A stretch of DNA of 64,000 bases from Laguncularia racemosa (lineage: Eukaryota > Streptophyta > Magnoliopsida > Myrtales > Combretaceae), in contig JBBMOL010000288.1 in the NCBI GenBank assembly GCA_037954665.1, positions 558,001-622,000 of the forward strand, written 5' to 3'. Shown here piece after piece: positions 32,927 to 43,982 of this stretch. The stretch's first letter is position 1, and each line of letters starts with the position of its first letter. The notes beneath the pieces were generated by a model. That model made no database searches and was not told the origin of the DNA. It worked only from the letters and a program-made list of their open reading frames with translations. The position numbers and the translations under genes are program-made.

Positions 32927-34049
32927 TCTTGTTGAGTGAAGGGAATTGGTTGTATTCAATTTCGTGGAAGTGATCATCAATTAGGGTTGATCAAGTGAAT
33001 ACCGCAATTGTGTTGTTGTTGTTGTGTGAGATTGCGAAATTACTTTGGATTGGGATTTTATTTGCTGATTGTTGGAGTTGGTTTGGGGAGGTTATTATAT
33101 CACTTTGTGGACACTAATTTACATGGAAGAGCATAAGTACAAAGTGAAGTTTACTTTAGCAAATTTTTTGAACTTGCAAAACTTACCAATTTTTTTGCCG
33201 TGAAATAGCTTATGGCGTAAGGAGTTGTGTTGTTTGTTGTCTTTGAATTCCATTGTGTAATTCTGAATTGGTGGAGTACAATTTGCAGATTACATTAAGT
33301 TTGATTAGTAAGGAATTATTTGAATTCAAATCATATGCAATTACATTGTGGGAGTTAATGATTGCTATTTGAATTTGAATTCATTGTTACCAATTGAGGA
33401 AGGCTTGCAATAAGTGGAGTTATTTGAATTTGAAATTGAAAGTTGCTGCCTATAGTGGGATTCATAATTCATTTTGGGAAAGCTACTTATTAATCTTTTG
33501 TCTTCATTATTTTCTGTGGAAGTTGAAGACTACTTGTAATCAATATTCACCTTGTTGTTGCCGTGGAAGTGATACATCTTAATTGTTGTTGTTGTTTGTG
33601 TTGTTGCTGTGGAGTTATTGGTGGAGTGAGTGCACCATGATTGAAGGTGTGTGTGGTGGTGTAAATTTGTGGATTTATGTGGATTAAAGGTGCTGCACAT
33701 TAAGATCAATTGTAGCTGTGAAACCGTGGCAAGAACGGAAAATTGAAGTAGTAGAATTTGAATTCAAAAACAAACATTAAAGTGTGAAAGTAATTGAACT
33801 TATTACTTCAACACTTGTGAGTTGAATTTAATTTCTTAACTACTTAGAAGTATTTATTTGTGCTTCACTTATTCTAATATACTTAAAGTGATAAAAAGTA
33901 TTTATTGCATTGGTGACTTGTTGCACTGTGGGTGTATAAGTGTGTGTGTTGTTATCCAAGCTTGTTACTGTGACGTGGTGAAGTGAAGGGAGTGTGCTAT
34001 AAATTATTTGAGATTACATTTGTACTTTAGATAAATCGCATCCACAAAC
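32927..34049 (+). other. Element G leader
   Basis: About 1.1 kb, TTG/GTG-rich, without a conserved frame; several TTACCAATTGAGG- and GAATTCAAA-type blocks recur within it. Confidence 0.6.
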
Positions 34050-34912
34050 ATGTCATAGGATAGTGTGAATGGGTACATTGGCAATGAGGCCAATAACTAA
34101 GTGGGTAGCAGACCAAGTCGTCAAAATACAAATGGAAGAACTCTAGATGAACAACTTCGGGACCTTACCAAAATTGTTGCTACATTAGCAACAAGGATTG
34201 ATAGGATGACATTGCCACCACTACCTGTGGTAAACTTTCAGGCGCCACCTAGAGTAAAGGGAGATTATCATGCTCTTAGGGAAGATAGAGATGATAATTT
34301 TGGGTTTAATCCATACCCGGACAGGGAATTTAGACCACCTCGAGGACCAGAGTGTGCGAAGCTACAGATGCCTTCATTTGATGGTAGGGGTTCCGCAGAT
34401 GATTACCTAGACTGGGAGGACCAAATTATGCAAACGCAAGTATGCCAACCTTTAATGGTTCTTGAAGGCTCTAGTAACACGAGCTAACCCTTAGAGCATA
34501 AAATTTGTCAGACACCGATGTGCCAACCTTCAGAGGATCCTGATAATCATAGTCAGATGAGCAGACCACCAGAGAGCCAGACTGTTCAGAGATAGTTATG
34601 TTCACCTTCAGAGGTTTTAGAGGGTAATGAGCAGTTGGGCCAACCATTAGAAGACCCTAAGGATCAGCATCATATAGATGAGTAAGAAAAAGAGGAAATA
34701 AACTCAATGGAATGGGTTGAGACAAGGGAGACATTAGTAGATAATGAGTCCATGTTTGTGTTGCAGATGAGATACATCCTAAAAATGGAGGAGAGAAAAC
34801 AATCACTTACTATGGTATTCCAGATATTGGGATTTTGTAGAGATACTTCTTCAGATGGATTGCTTTTAGAAAATAAAGTCTCTACTGCATTTGATCTGCC
34901 AGATTTGAGGAG
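34050..34912 (+). pseudogene. Gag N-terminus fused in frame to repeat and C-terminal domain
   Basis: ATG at 34050 (third codon TAG). Residues 18-120: coiled-coil gag start (GRTLDEQLRDL, TLATRIDRM) and the head of the gag domain (MPSFDGRGSADDYLDWED). At DQIMQTQVCQPL the sequence jumps, in frame, to the repeat region found after the protease in B and D. Gag core, zinc knuckle and protease are gone. It then has the C-domain (WVETRETLVD, LQMRYILKMEERK, VFQILGFCRDTS, FDLPDLRRS). At least five stops interrupt it. Element F carries a similar fusion with a different breakpoint. Confidence 0.8.
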
Positions 34913-35197
34913 AAGTATGGGTAATCTGAGCGAACTGTTCAGACATTGGAAGATATGTTAAGGGCTTATGCATTAGATTTCAAAGATAGATGGGATCGAC
35001 ACTTGCCATTGGTTGAATTCGCATACAACAATAGCTATCACTTATCGATTAAGATGGCCCCTTATGAAGCCTTATATGGAAGGAACTGTAGATCTCCATT
35101 ATACTAGGATGGAATCAAACGAAGTACAGTTGGGTCAAACTTGCTGCAAGAAACGATAGACGAGGTTACCATCATTAAACAAAGAATGAAGGAAACT
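34913..35197 (+). pseudogene. Captured integrase fragment 1 (Ty3/gypsy chromovirus type)
   Basis: Translation gives the integrase core end and start of the C-terminal region: G-SERTVQTLEDMLRAYALDF, HLPLVEFAYNNSY, MAPYEALYGRNCRSPLY, then LLQETIDEVTIIKQRMKETQ. It is not Athila type (compare 36410-36739), so it is foreign to H. A stop replaces the Gln of DGQSER and one lies in SPLYW. It joins the G coding remnant at a short GAGGAG/AGAAG overlap. Confidence 0.8.
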
Positions 35198-35370
35198 CAA
35201 ACAGATGGGCAATCTGAAAGAATTATTCAAATTTTGGAAGATTTACTATAAGCTTGTACATTAGATCAAGGGGTAACTGGAGTGATCATTTGCCTTTAGT
35301 AAAATTTGCTTATAACAACAGTTACCAAGCTATTATACAGATGGCCCCAGCTCACGTTCCCTATTGGTGG
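35198..35370 (+). pseudogene. Captured integrase fragment 2, overlapping the same protein region
   Basis: Directly after RMKETQ the sequence returns to TDGQSERIIQILEDLL and runs to NWSDHLPLVKFAYNNSY and QMAP, the same stretch as fragment 1 but clearly diverged at DNA level. One stop and one frameshift. Two different integrase copies are therefore spliced head to tail, not a recent duplication. Confidence 0.72.
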
Positions 35371-35404
35371 GTGAACAATCCAACACTTGGTGAATTCTGC
35401 TTCA

Positions 35405-35550
35405 CAATGATAGGAAGAGCTGACATCGAAAAGCATCATCAAGGTGACCGCACTGCGCATAAAAATGAACAACTGCACTATCCACGATCACATTCTCCTG
35501 ATCCAACTTCATTAGGCAAGCATGAACCTGTCTTCCAAGTTCAAAATCCA
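35405..35550 (-). pseudogene. Captured pentatricopeptide-repeat (PPR) gene fragment
   Basis: The minus strand encodes about 45 residues: FELGRQVHACLMKL, then DSAVVHFYAQCGHLDDAFR. This is the signature of plant PPR proteins of the PLS type (GxQVHA, then a YAxCG-x-L-x-x-A helix pair), which are organelle RNA-binding factors encoded in the host nucleus. It is bounded on the right by the truncated LTR at 35551 and on the left by integrase-derived sequence. No start, no stop of its own, no neighbouring PPR motif. Confidence 0.7.
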
Positions 35551-36365
35551 GAACCGGCGATGAGCTGGGTCGATGGATCCTATAGAAGATCGGCATCTTG
35601 AAGAGCATTTCTTTTATGTATTTTTCATTTTTATGAACTATTTTTGGTTGTATTTGGTTTTGGGACACTTTTATTTCCTTGTAATTTTCATTTAGGGTTA
35701 GCCACCTTAAAAGTGGTAAACTTGTAATTTTGAGCACTTTTTAACCCTAGGAGTAACAAGTATAAATACTTGCTTAAGAGAGGGTTTGAGAGGCTTATCA
35801 TTTTGCAGATTATACACCTCTTTTCATGTGAGAATTAGGGTTCATACCTTGGTTCCAAACTCTTATCAATTTCAATCCCAAGAGTTGAAATTGTGGCGAA
35901 TGCAACATCTTGAAATTGTAAGTTATATCAATTTCACTTTGTTGTGATTTCTTTTCTTCTCTAGTGTGTCATATTTAGGGTTGAATTGAGATAGTTCTTG
36001 GTCAGAATTACTTGTTTTTATTCATGAATTCTTGTACTTATTTGAAGGAATTATCAAATTGATCCGATTCATCTTTGAGGATTTCCCTTGATAACGTGTT
36101 CTTCACTATTGGAAAAGGGATTATTTTGTTACGGTTTCTCTTTGCCAAATTGAGGTTTTATTTGCATAGATTACATGAAATTAGAGTGTTGTTAGAAGGC
36201 ATTTTCATTGTGGTATTCTAATTATATCATTGGAGGTTTGAATTTCATCATTTCATCATTAGTGTTCATTTGAAAAGTGCCCTTTGTGGATCCGATTTTG
36301 TCTTGACTTGAGATAGTTTTTCTTAAGTCTTTTGATTGTGCTTCTAAGTGGATTTAGGCACATCA
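35551..36365 (+). repeat. Element G 3' LTR, lacking its U3 start
   Basis: Starts within U3 at GAACCGGCGATGAG and ends GCACATCA. Promoter palindrome at 35755-35774 with one mismatch. Very close to the right part of the 5' LTR. Confidence 0.92.
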
Positions 36366-36370
36366 ACAAT

Positions 36371-37318
36371 TTCAACCTAGAGTTGAAAAGTAATACAATG
36401 TCTCCTTCATTAAACCGTCCACCGTGGTAGCCGAGCATCATGAAAGTTCTTGGCTTTCTCTTTGTATATATATGAATTGTCATATGCCATGAGCCTCCAT
36501 TCATCTAGCTCATTGAGTTGCATCCTTCGATGTGCTCCAGACCGGCTGAGATCTAAATTGGTAGATTTGATCGCCCAAAATGCCTTGTGCTGAATCTCAA
36601 CTGGTAAATGGCAAGCCTTCCCATAGACCAATCGATATAGAGTAGTATTAAGGGGGGTTTTGTAAGCTGTTCGATATGCCCACAAAGCATCATCTAACTT
36701 CTCGGCCCAATCTCGTCTATGGTGAGACACAGACTTCATTAAGATACTCTTTAGGTCCCTGTTTGAAACCTACACTTGCCCACTAGTTTGGGGGTGATAC
36801 GGCGTAGCAAGACGGTGAGTCACCCTATATCGCTTAAGAATCTTTTCAACTTGTGAATTACATAAGTGTGTACCTCTATTACTTATGAGTGCCCGTGGGA
36901 CCCTGAATCTACAGAAGAGCTTCTTCAAGAATTTAACAACCACCCGGGAGTCATTAGTTGACAAGGCTTGTGCTTCTACCCACTTAGAGACGTAATCCAC
37001 AGCTACCAAAATGTATTTATTTCCGAAGGAAGGAGGAAAGGGCCCCATAAAGTCGATACCCCACACATCGAATACTTCACACTCTAATATGTAGTGTTGT
37101 GGCATTTCATTCCTTTTTGATATGTTACCATCCCTCTGGCATCGGTCACATCGAGCTATATAGCTCTGAGCATCCCTAAACAATGACGACCAGTAAAATC
37201 CTGCTTCCAATACTTTGTGCGCCGTCCTATTGGCACTATGATGTCCTCCCGTTGGCCCACTGTGACAGTGGAATAAGATTTTCCATCCTTCTTCATGGGA
37301 AACACACCTTCGAATCAT
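36371..37318 (-). pseudogene. Athila integrase, zinc-binding and catalytic domains
   Basis: HHCC zinc finger (CHSG, GGHHS, CDRCQ) then the core: first Asp in WGIDFMGPFP is kept, the second is Asn (ISNRGTHLCN near 36880). The catalytic Glu codon region after SGQV is TAG at 36770-36772. Further on are DDALWAYRTAYKTP, YGKACHLPVE and the RRMQLNELDEWR region. Integrase would join the cDNA to the chromosome; this one is catalytically dead twice over. Another stop at 37319-37321 separates it from RNase H. Confidence 0.9.
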
Positions 37319-38181
37319 CTAATTAGCACAAATTCTAAATAAATGTGGATCCTCCCAGTAGTAGTGCTTCAATTCGGTGAAAAATTTCTTCTTCTGCTGC
37401 TTGTTCATATCCTTAGGAAGGGCCCTTGCCACTAGGTAATTGGCAATATTAGCAAACCATGGGATGATATCACCTTCAACGGTCTTGATGGCATACAATC
37501 GTTCCTCAGGGAACTCTTCGTTGATCTCAACTTTGTTCGGTCTTTCTAAACAGGGATTCTCCAAACGTGACAAGTGGTCGGCAGCTAGATTTTCGGCACC
37601 CTTTTTATCTCTTATCTCAAGATCAAACTCTTGAAGAAGTAAAATCCACTGAATGAGGTGTGGCTTTGCATCCTGTTTTGTCAGCAAGAATTTCAAGGCA
37701 GAATGATTTGTGTATACGATGACCTTAGATAAGATGAGATATGGTCTGAACTTGTCAAAGGCAAAGACAACTGCCAGCAACTCCTTCTCAGTGGTTGTAT
37801 AGTTTTCTTGTGCAGGAGTGAGTGTTTTGCCAGCATAATGAATGGGTTAAAAGTATTTGTCCTTTCGCTGACCCATAACAGCTCCCACAGCCGAGTCACT
37901 AGCATCACACATAATCTCAAAGGGAACTTCCCACATTGGTGTGACCATGATAGGTGCAGTGATGAGTTTTTGCTTGAGGAGTTCAAATGCGTCAATGCAT
38001 TCCCGGTTGAAGTCAAAGGAGGTATCCTTCTCCAAGAGTTTTGTCATCGGCCTAGCAATTTTTGAAAAATCTTTAACGAATCGTCGATAGAACCTTGCAT
38101 GGCCAAGAAAACTTCGTATTGCCTTAACTGAAGATGGTGGGGGCAATTTAGAAATTGCTTCGATCTTTGCCTCATCCACTT
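37319..38181 (-). pseudogene. Athila RNase H and connection region
   Basis: Begins in the RT thumb/connection (IRSFLGHARFYRRFVKDFS, ARPMTKLLEKD). RNase H acids: Asp in CDASDSAVG and the Glu of TTEKELLAV are kept; YTNHSALKFL has Asn for the expected Asp (near 37706). The ADHLSRLE end is kept. A TAA at about 37847 interrupts it. The downstream linker (GDIIPWFANIANYLVA) leads to integrase. Confidence 0.9.
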
Positions 38182-39041
38182 CTATGCCTTCTTGGAGATT
38201 TTATGGCCCAAAACAATACCTTCTTTTGCCATAAAATGACACCTCTCCCAATTTAGGACCAGGTTAGTATCTTTGCAATGTTGCAATACTAACTCAAGAT
38301 GGTGTAGACACTCATCAAAAGAATTCCCGAAAACAGAAAAATTATCCATGTATACTTCCATCTTATCTCCTACCATTTCCTCAAAAATAGCCATCATGCA
38401 TTGCTGAAAGGTGGCTGGAGCGTTGCATAATCCGAAAGGCATGCATCGATAAGTGAAGGTCCCAAAAGGGCATGTGAATGTCGTCTTTTCTTGGTCTTCA
38501 GGTGCGATAGGAATCTGAAAATATCCAGACATCCCATCGAGGAAACAGTAATATGCATGACAGGCTAACCTTTCAAGAATATGGTCCATAAATGGAAGAG
38601 GAAAATGATCCTTTTGAGTTGCGTCATTTAGCTTGCGGTAATCTATACAAACTCTCCATCCAGTGACAGTTCTCATCGAGATGAGCTCATTTTTTTCATT
38701 CGGTACTATTGTTATACCGCCTTTCTTCGGAACTACTTGAGTGGGGCTCACCCATAAGCTATCAGAAATCGGGTAGATCATTCCTGCATCAAGCAATTTG
38801 ATGACTTCCTTTTTTACAACATCTCACATATTTGGATTAAGTCGGCACTGTGGTCGTACCACTGGCTTAACACAATCTTCCATCAAAATTTTATGTGTAT
38901 AAAACGATGGGTTAATCCCCTTTATATCTGCAATTTTCCATGCAATTGCTTTCTTGTGTTGCCCCAAGACATGCAATAACCTTTCCTGCTGATCTCGATC
39001 CAGATTTGATGCAATTATGACTAGAAGTTTAGAATCTTCTT
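38182..39041 (-). pseudogene. Athila reverse transcriptase
   Basis: RT motifs in order: VVKKEVIKLLDAGMIYPISDS, WRVCIDYRKLNDAT, FLDGMSGYFQI, TFTCPFGTFTYRCMPFGLCNAP, then the catalytic box YMDNFSVFG (38339-38353), where the second Asp of the D-D pair is Asn (GAT to AAT). VLNWERCHF and EGIVLGHKISKK follow. A one-base deletion at about 38190 shifts the frame into RNase H. A TGA near 38827 breaks the N-terminal part. Confidence 0.92.
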
Positions 39042-41602
39042 CTAAAAATGCATATTGAAGGTAGCTGGCAGTTGTTTCAATTCTAGCTCAAGTGGTTCCT
39101 CAATTGAAGGTTTCGATCTCTGAATGGTGGATCTATTCATACCTTCAAAGCTTCTTTCTTCTCTCAACTCAGGATTATTATTAAGCTGATTGAAAACTGC
39201 TCTAATCGCCATATTTTCAGGTTGCTCTTTCTCCCCATTCATCAAACACAATTCCAATGCATCACCAATCAACAAGTCTTGCAATGAATCCGAAACTGTG
39301 AAGTCGAGGTAGTCGATTGCATAGCATGTATCATCATGGTGCAGGCTTTGTTTAAGGATGTCAGGCATTTTCACTATGACCTCTTCATTTCCCACTCTCA
39401 ACAATAACTTCACATCCCCAACATCAATTATGGCTCTAGTAGTAGCCAAAAATGGCCTCCCAATATAAGAGGGACCTCCACATCTGCTTCCATGTCAAGG
39501 ATGACAAAATCTGCCGGGAAGATGAAGTCCTACACCTTCACTAATACATCTTCAACTACTCCTCTCTAGAATTTGACTGATCGGTCGGCTAACTAAAGAC
39601 TCATTTTGGTTGGTTTCGGCTCTCCAATACCCAATTTCTGGAACATCTTGTATGGCATCAAATTAATACTAGCTCCCAAATCAGCCAATGCCTATTCTTC
39701 AGATAAATTCCCTATCAGGCAAGGGATGGTAAAGCTCCTAGGATCTTTTAACTTCTTTGGGAGTTTGTTTTTAATTACCGCAAAGCATTCTCCTCCTAAA
39801 GTTACAGTAGATAACTCTTTAAGCTTCCTTTTGTTCGATAGCAACTTTTTCAAAAATTTTGCATATCGTGGCATTTGTGATAATACCTCAACCAATGGAA
39901 GGTTGATATGCAATTGCTTGAATATCTCTAAAAATCTGCCATAGTGCTCATCTGTTCTGTCCTTCTTGAGTCGTGCTGGATAAGGAACATTGGGCTTGTA
40001 TTCTGGGATTAGTGGAGGTGATGATTTCTCTTTAGGTGATTTTTCTGAATGCTTTCCCCCTTCTTTGAGAACTACTTGTTCTTTTGCTGGTTCAGTCACC
40101 CGACTCTCTTCTTCTTGAACCTTTGGTTGTAGTTCCTTACCGCTTTGTAATGTGACAGCTTTAACATGTTCTCTAGGGTTGGTTTCCGTGTTTCCCGAAA
40201 GTGAACCTTGAGATCTCTCTGACAGAAGTTTAGCTATCTGACCGACTTGGTTTTCAAGATTGTGTATTGATGCCTCATGATTCCTCAGAGCCGAGTCTTG
40301 ATTTTTCAGAATCAAATGTAAGGACTTCTGTCTGTCTTCTGAATCCTTGATGAATTTTGTGAGGAGATCTTCAATTGGTGGTTTGGAACTCTGGACCATT
40401 GGCCTCTGATAACCTGGTGGAGGATTCGGATTGCCCTTCTGAATATTACTATTGTTAGTCCAAGAAAAATTTGGGTGATTTCTCCATCCTGGGTTATAAG
40501 TATTGCTATATGGATTGTTTTAGGGCCGAATTGGGTTTCCCAAATAATCCACTTGCTCTGTTTACCCTTCCTCACCACTTGAGGGTTCCACAATAGCCAG
40601 CTGATGTTGTGAGACAGCCAACCCATCAATCTTTCTAGATAAAGCCCCATCTTTGGACATGATAGAAGTAGCCACATCCACTTCAAGAATGCCTGCCACC
40701 TTCTTTTCTCTGCCCCTACCATGTGACCATTCATAATTATTTGTGGCAATGTCTTCAAAAAGAGTCAAACTTTCTTCAAGAGTTTTATGGTTCAAGGTGC
40801 CACCAGTTGCGGCATCTACTGTTTGTCTCATTTGATAGTTCAACCCATTATAAAATATCTGAACTTAAAGCCACTCTGGGATCCCATGGTGTGGGCATTT
40901 CCGCATTGAGTCCTTGAATCTCTCCCAGGTTTCATACAACGTCTCCATGTCATACTGATGATAAGATTGAATCTCAGCTCGAAGTTTAGCGGTCTTTGAA
41001 GGAGGGAAGAATTTGTCCATAAACTTCTTAATCAGACCTTGCCATGTAGTAATGGAGTTCCTCGGTAAAGAATTCAGCCACTGCTTAGACTTGCCTTTCA
41101 AAGAAAATGGGAAGAGCCTGAGGTGGATCGCATCATCACTAACTCCATTAAATTTGAAGGTATCGCATATCTCCAGAAAGAGTTGGACATGCGCATTTGG
41201 ATCTTCATCCTGTAAACCATCAAATTGAGTATATTGCTGCACCATCTGAATCATGGCAGGCTTAAGTTCAAAATTATTTGCCTCCACTCGAAGACAGACT
41301 ATGCTAGAGCTGACGCCTATCAAGTTTGGCCTGGCAAAATCAGAATTGGTTCTAGGTGGCTCATTAACTCGGCCATCTCTATTATGAACCAGTTGATGAT
41401 TCAGGGGATCCACAACAACACTTCCTTGATTCAGCTCTTGAGCATGATTATTGAATTGATCAGCCATTTCTTCCTTCAGTGATTCTCCTTGAATACCAAA
41501 TGATGTTGACTCAGTCGAGTGTTGCTTTTTCTGATAAGGACGAATAATTTTCTCTGGCTTAGGATTAAAAACAGCACGTTCCTTGGAGCGACTTCTGGTC
41601 AT
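39042..41602 (-). pseudogene. Athila gag-protease
   Basis: Starts MTRSRSKE at 41602. Gag core: NNFELKPAMIQMV, HLRLFPFSLKGKSKQW, WQGLIKKFMDKFFPPSKTAKL. Stops at about 40865, 40560 and 40520 fall where CAA is expected. The late-gag stretch HNLENQVGQIAKLLSER and AVTLQSGKEL follow. The protease active site DLGASINLMP (near 39675) is intact in the Athila form. A one-base deletion near 39458 in the LGRPF motif shifts the frame to the 39449-39042 segment (TTRAIIDVGDVKLLLRVG). Confidence 0.9.
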
Positions 41603-41730
41603 GCACTGTAAACGTAATACTAATCAATTATGAGCTCCAAATTCTCAGGAAGAAAAGGAAAAAAAAGAAGATAAGAAAGAAATAAATTGGTTAAATTAAT
41701 AAGTAAAAAGTGTTTCTAATATCGGTGTAT
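41603..41730 (-). other. Athila leader
   Basis: Short leader between primer binding site and gag start; no features seen. Confidence 0.6.
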
Positions 41731-41747
41731 CCCCGGCAACGGCGCCA
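41731..41747 (-). other. Primer binding site of element H, tRNA-Asp
   Basis: CCCCGGCAACGGCGCCA on the plus strand equals the 3' end of plant tRNA-Asp, so the minus-strand element carries its exact 17-base complement, the usual Athila primer. Six bases (AAAACT) separate it from the LTR. Confidence 0.93.
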
Positions 41748-41753
41748 AAAACT

Positions 41754-43257
41754 TAATCGTTGCCAACCGTAGTTATAATATTTATAATGCCTGTTCCTAA
41801 TTCTAACTACGTTGCAATAGGCAAGTGTACCTACCGTGGACGTAATATAGTGTTAAGTACAGGGTCGTCCCATAGAGATACACCAACTACTAGTACTAAC
41901 TTCGTTCCTATTATCTAACCGACGCTTAAATATGTTGGTTGAAACTTAATTATTCTAATCTTAAAACTAATAACTCACTAACAACAATGGTTCTGAAGAT
42001 TTATCAATTAACAAAAGCAACCTAGATCTTATTCTACTCCTTCTCTATCATGTAATTCATTAGATTTATGAAGATTGGCGTAATTGACTTCTTATACTGT
42101 CGAATTCTCTAGTCAAATTAACTACTTTATCAAGTATATTAACCTATCTAATCCTAGGTTTATCAAATAGGATCTCTCCTTAATTAATAGCAACCTAGAA
42201 TTGCATAAAGCACATGAATTTGCATAAAAATAATCGATGTAAACAGAAGACTCTTATTTCCTATCTCTAGAAGAACAATCAAATCTCATTAATTGCATTA
42301 AATCTAATCATAAGAGCAATTTCTCAATTAACTGATATGATATCATGCATAAATTCATATTCCGGATCTATGAATCTAAGGAACAATTGAAGGGCATGCA
42401 ATTAATCATGAGAAGGCCAACAACTTCGCATTAAAAACCGAATCTTCATCACATGACAGAGAAGTTTCGAATAAAATCTAGATTTAGGGTCTTCTCCTCC
42501 ATAAATTGGATAAAAGAAATGCAATTACTGGAAGAATAAATAAAATTCATAGTCACAACCCTTAAAGATATAATCTTTTTCTTCGTCGGTCTTCAATCTC
42601 CTTTGGAATTGATAGAATCTTCTTTCCCCTGCTGTTATGAGAGTCAGAGCAAGTACAAAATTCGTAACTCCTCTTTTGTTCTAGGGCAACTAATGGTCTA
42701 TTTATACATGTACCCAGGTTGGATACATACACGAGTGGATACACGAGTAGTGTATCTCGTTCGTGTATCTCATGCTTGCTTCCAAGTGTCCTTATGTGAA
42801 TATACACGAGCAAATACATAGGAGTGTACATTGGTCATGTATTTGAAACATCGTTGAACAACAGCAAAACTTAGATACACAAGCAATGTACATGGGCGTG
42901 TACTTTTCTTGTGTACTTTCCAGACATCCACTTTAGTATACACAAGCAAAGTACATGAGCGTGTATCTCGCTCGTGTACTTTCCAGACATCCACTTCAGT
43001 ATACACAAGCAAAGTACATGGGCGTGTATCTCGGTTGTGTACTTTCCAGAATTCTTTTCTTCACATGTATTGTATCCAATTCCTTCCAAACTTGATCCAA
43101 CTCTTCAAAACTCCTTCCCTTAGCTCCAAAATACTCTAGAAAATCCTGAAATTAACATTCATTCCATTAAGCATCCTTTTCTTCAACAAATCATCTAAAA
43201 ATTCAACAATAAAGCACAATTTCATTACTCTAGATAAGGGTATTTTGCGACTTATCA
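41754..43257 (-). repeat. Element H 5' LTR
   Basis: Same TAATCG..TTATCA plus-strand ends as the partner. Its 63-bp tandem repeat has units at 42882, 42945 and 43008, equal in number to the other LTR. It has an extra TCTCGTTCGTG segment near 42757, which accounts for much of the 13-bp length difference. Confidence 0.93.
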
Positions 43258-43262
43258 ATGGA

Positions 43263-43977
43263 CAAACTCACTAAAACTCAGCTTATAGGTTATTCATGGA
43301 CCAACATAAACCAAAGAAGAACTGGTCTAACAAATCACTCAATTGAATTGAAGAACCGGCCACTTGAAGAACCTTCTATTTGTAATTGTTGTTTTGAGAA
43401 CCACCCATTTCATTTAGCAATTGTAATTTCTTCTTGGAACCAGCCACTTAAGTGGCTTATTTATAATTTTCGTATTTTTTTTACCCTAATTGGAGCAAGT
43501 ATAAATACTTGCTAACTAAAGTTTGTATAGGGCTTTTTGACATTTTGAAAAACACACACATCGTTGCCGTGAGGAGTCCCCTTACTTGCAATTGATCTCT
43601 TATCAATGTCATTTGTGAAATTGTGGTAGGAACCAGCTAGAGTGATTGTGAGTAATATCAATCATCTCTTGTTGTTATTATAAATTGTGTTTAGTGAGTA
43701 GTATCTAAGTGCAATTCGTTGGTTCTTTATCCTTACACATGTGAATTTAGGGTTTTTATTTTCAAATTTGAAATATTTCAATTTGAGTGGAATCTTAATT
43801 CATTTCCTTTCTTATCCATTGATATTCTTATAATTGTTTGTTCCATATATCCATTTGGCTTCAATTTTCGTGAATTAGGGATAATTTGTGAAGTTGTTGA
43901 TCAAGCCAATTGTTGGTTGTAATTGTTGTTTACGCCATTTGTATTGTGTACTTATGCTTTGGATATTAAGTACATCA
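43263..43977 (+). repeat. Element C 3' LTR, right part
   Basis: Continues the LTR broken at 19536, ends GTACATCA and is followed by TSD TAGGA. Perfect promoter palindrome at 43494-43513. Confidence 0.92.
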
Positions 43978-43982
43978 TAGGA

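Larger units (their letters stand above)
30306..36365 (+). mobile_element. Element G: rearranged element with captured integrase and PPR fragments
   Basis: Flanked by ACAAT at 30301-30305 and 36366-36370, inside the integrase of H. 5' LTR 30306-30578 plus 32145-32908, split by an Athila solo LTR. 3' LTR 35551-36365 lacks its first ~235 bp. The interior has a leader, a gag-N/C-domain fusion frame (34050-34910), two integrase fragments (34913-35360) and a PPR-like fragment (35405-35550). Because the missing U3 start is replaced by foreign sequence, yet the TSD is perfect, the rearrangement probably predates or accompanied integration. Confidence 0.92.
19537..43257 (-). mobile_element. Element H: Athila-lineage retrotransposon with ORF-1
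   Basis: Flanked by ATGGA at 19532-19536 and 43258-43262. LTRs 19537-21027 (1491 bp) and 41754-43257 (1504 bp). tRNA-Asp primer binding site 41731-41747. In minus orientation: gag, protease, RT, RNase H, integrase, a spacer with hairpin repeats, an ORF-1-like gene, polypurine tract. Without D, G and the solo LTR in G it is about 13.2 kb, a normal Athila size. It was itself hit by D and G. Confidence 0.95.
16290..43977 (+). mobile_element. Element C: protease-repeat element, split by an Athila insertion
   Basis: 5' LTR 16290-17196; 3' LTR in two parts, 19354-19536 and 43263-43977. TSD TAGGA at 16285-16289 and 43978-43982. Its own length is about 4.0 kb. It carries a protease-repeat frame with many stops and no gag, RT or integrase. 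It is inserted in the protease of element O and in turn received element H in its 3' LTR. Confidence 0.95.

Noticed and set aside
35402..35737. A functional 111-codon PPR gene
   Set aside because: Only about 45 residues resemble PPR; the rest is translated LTR sequence.
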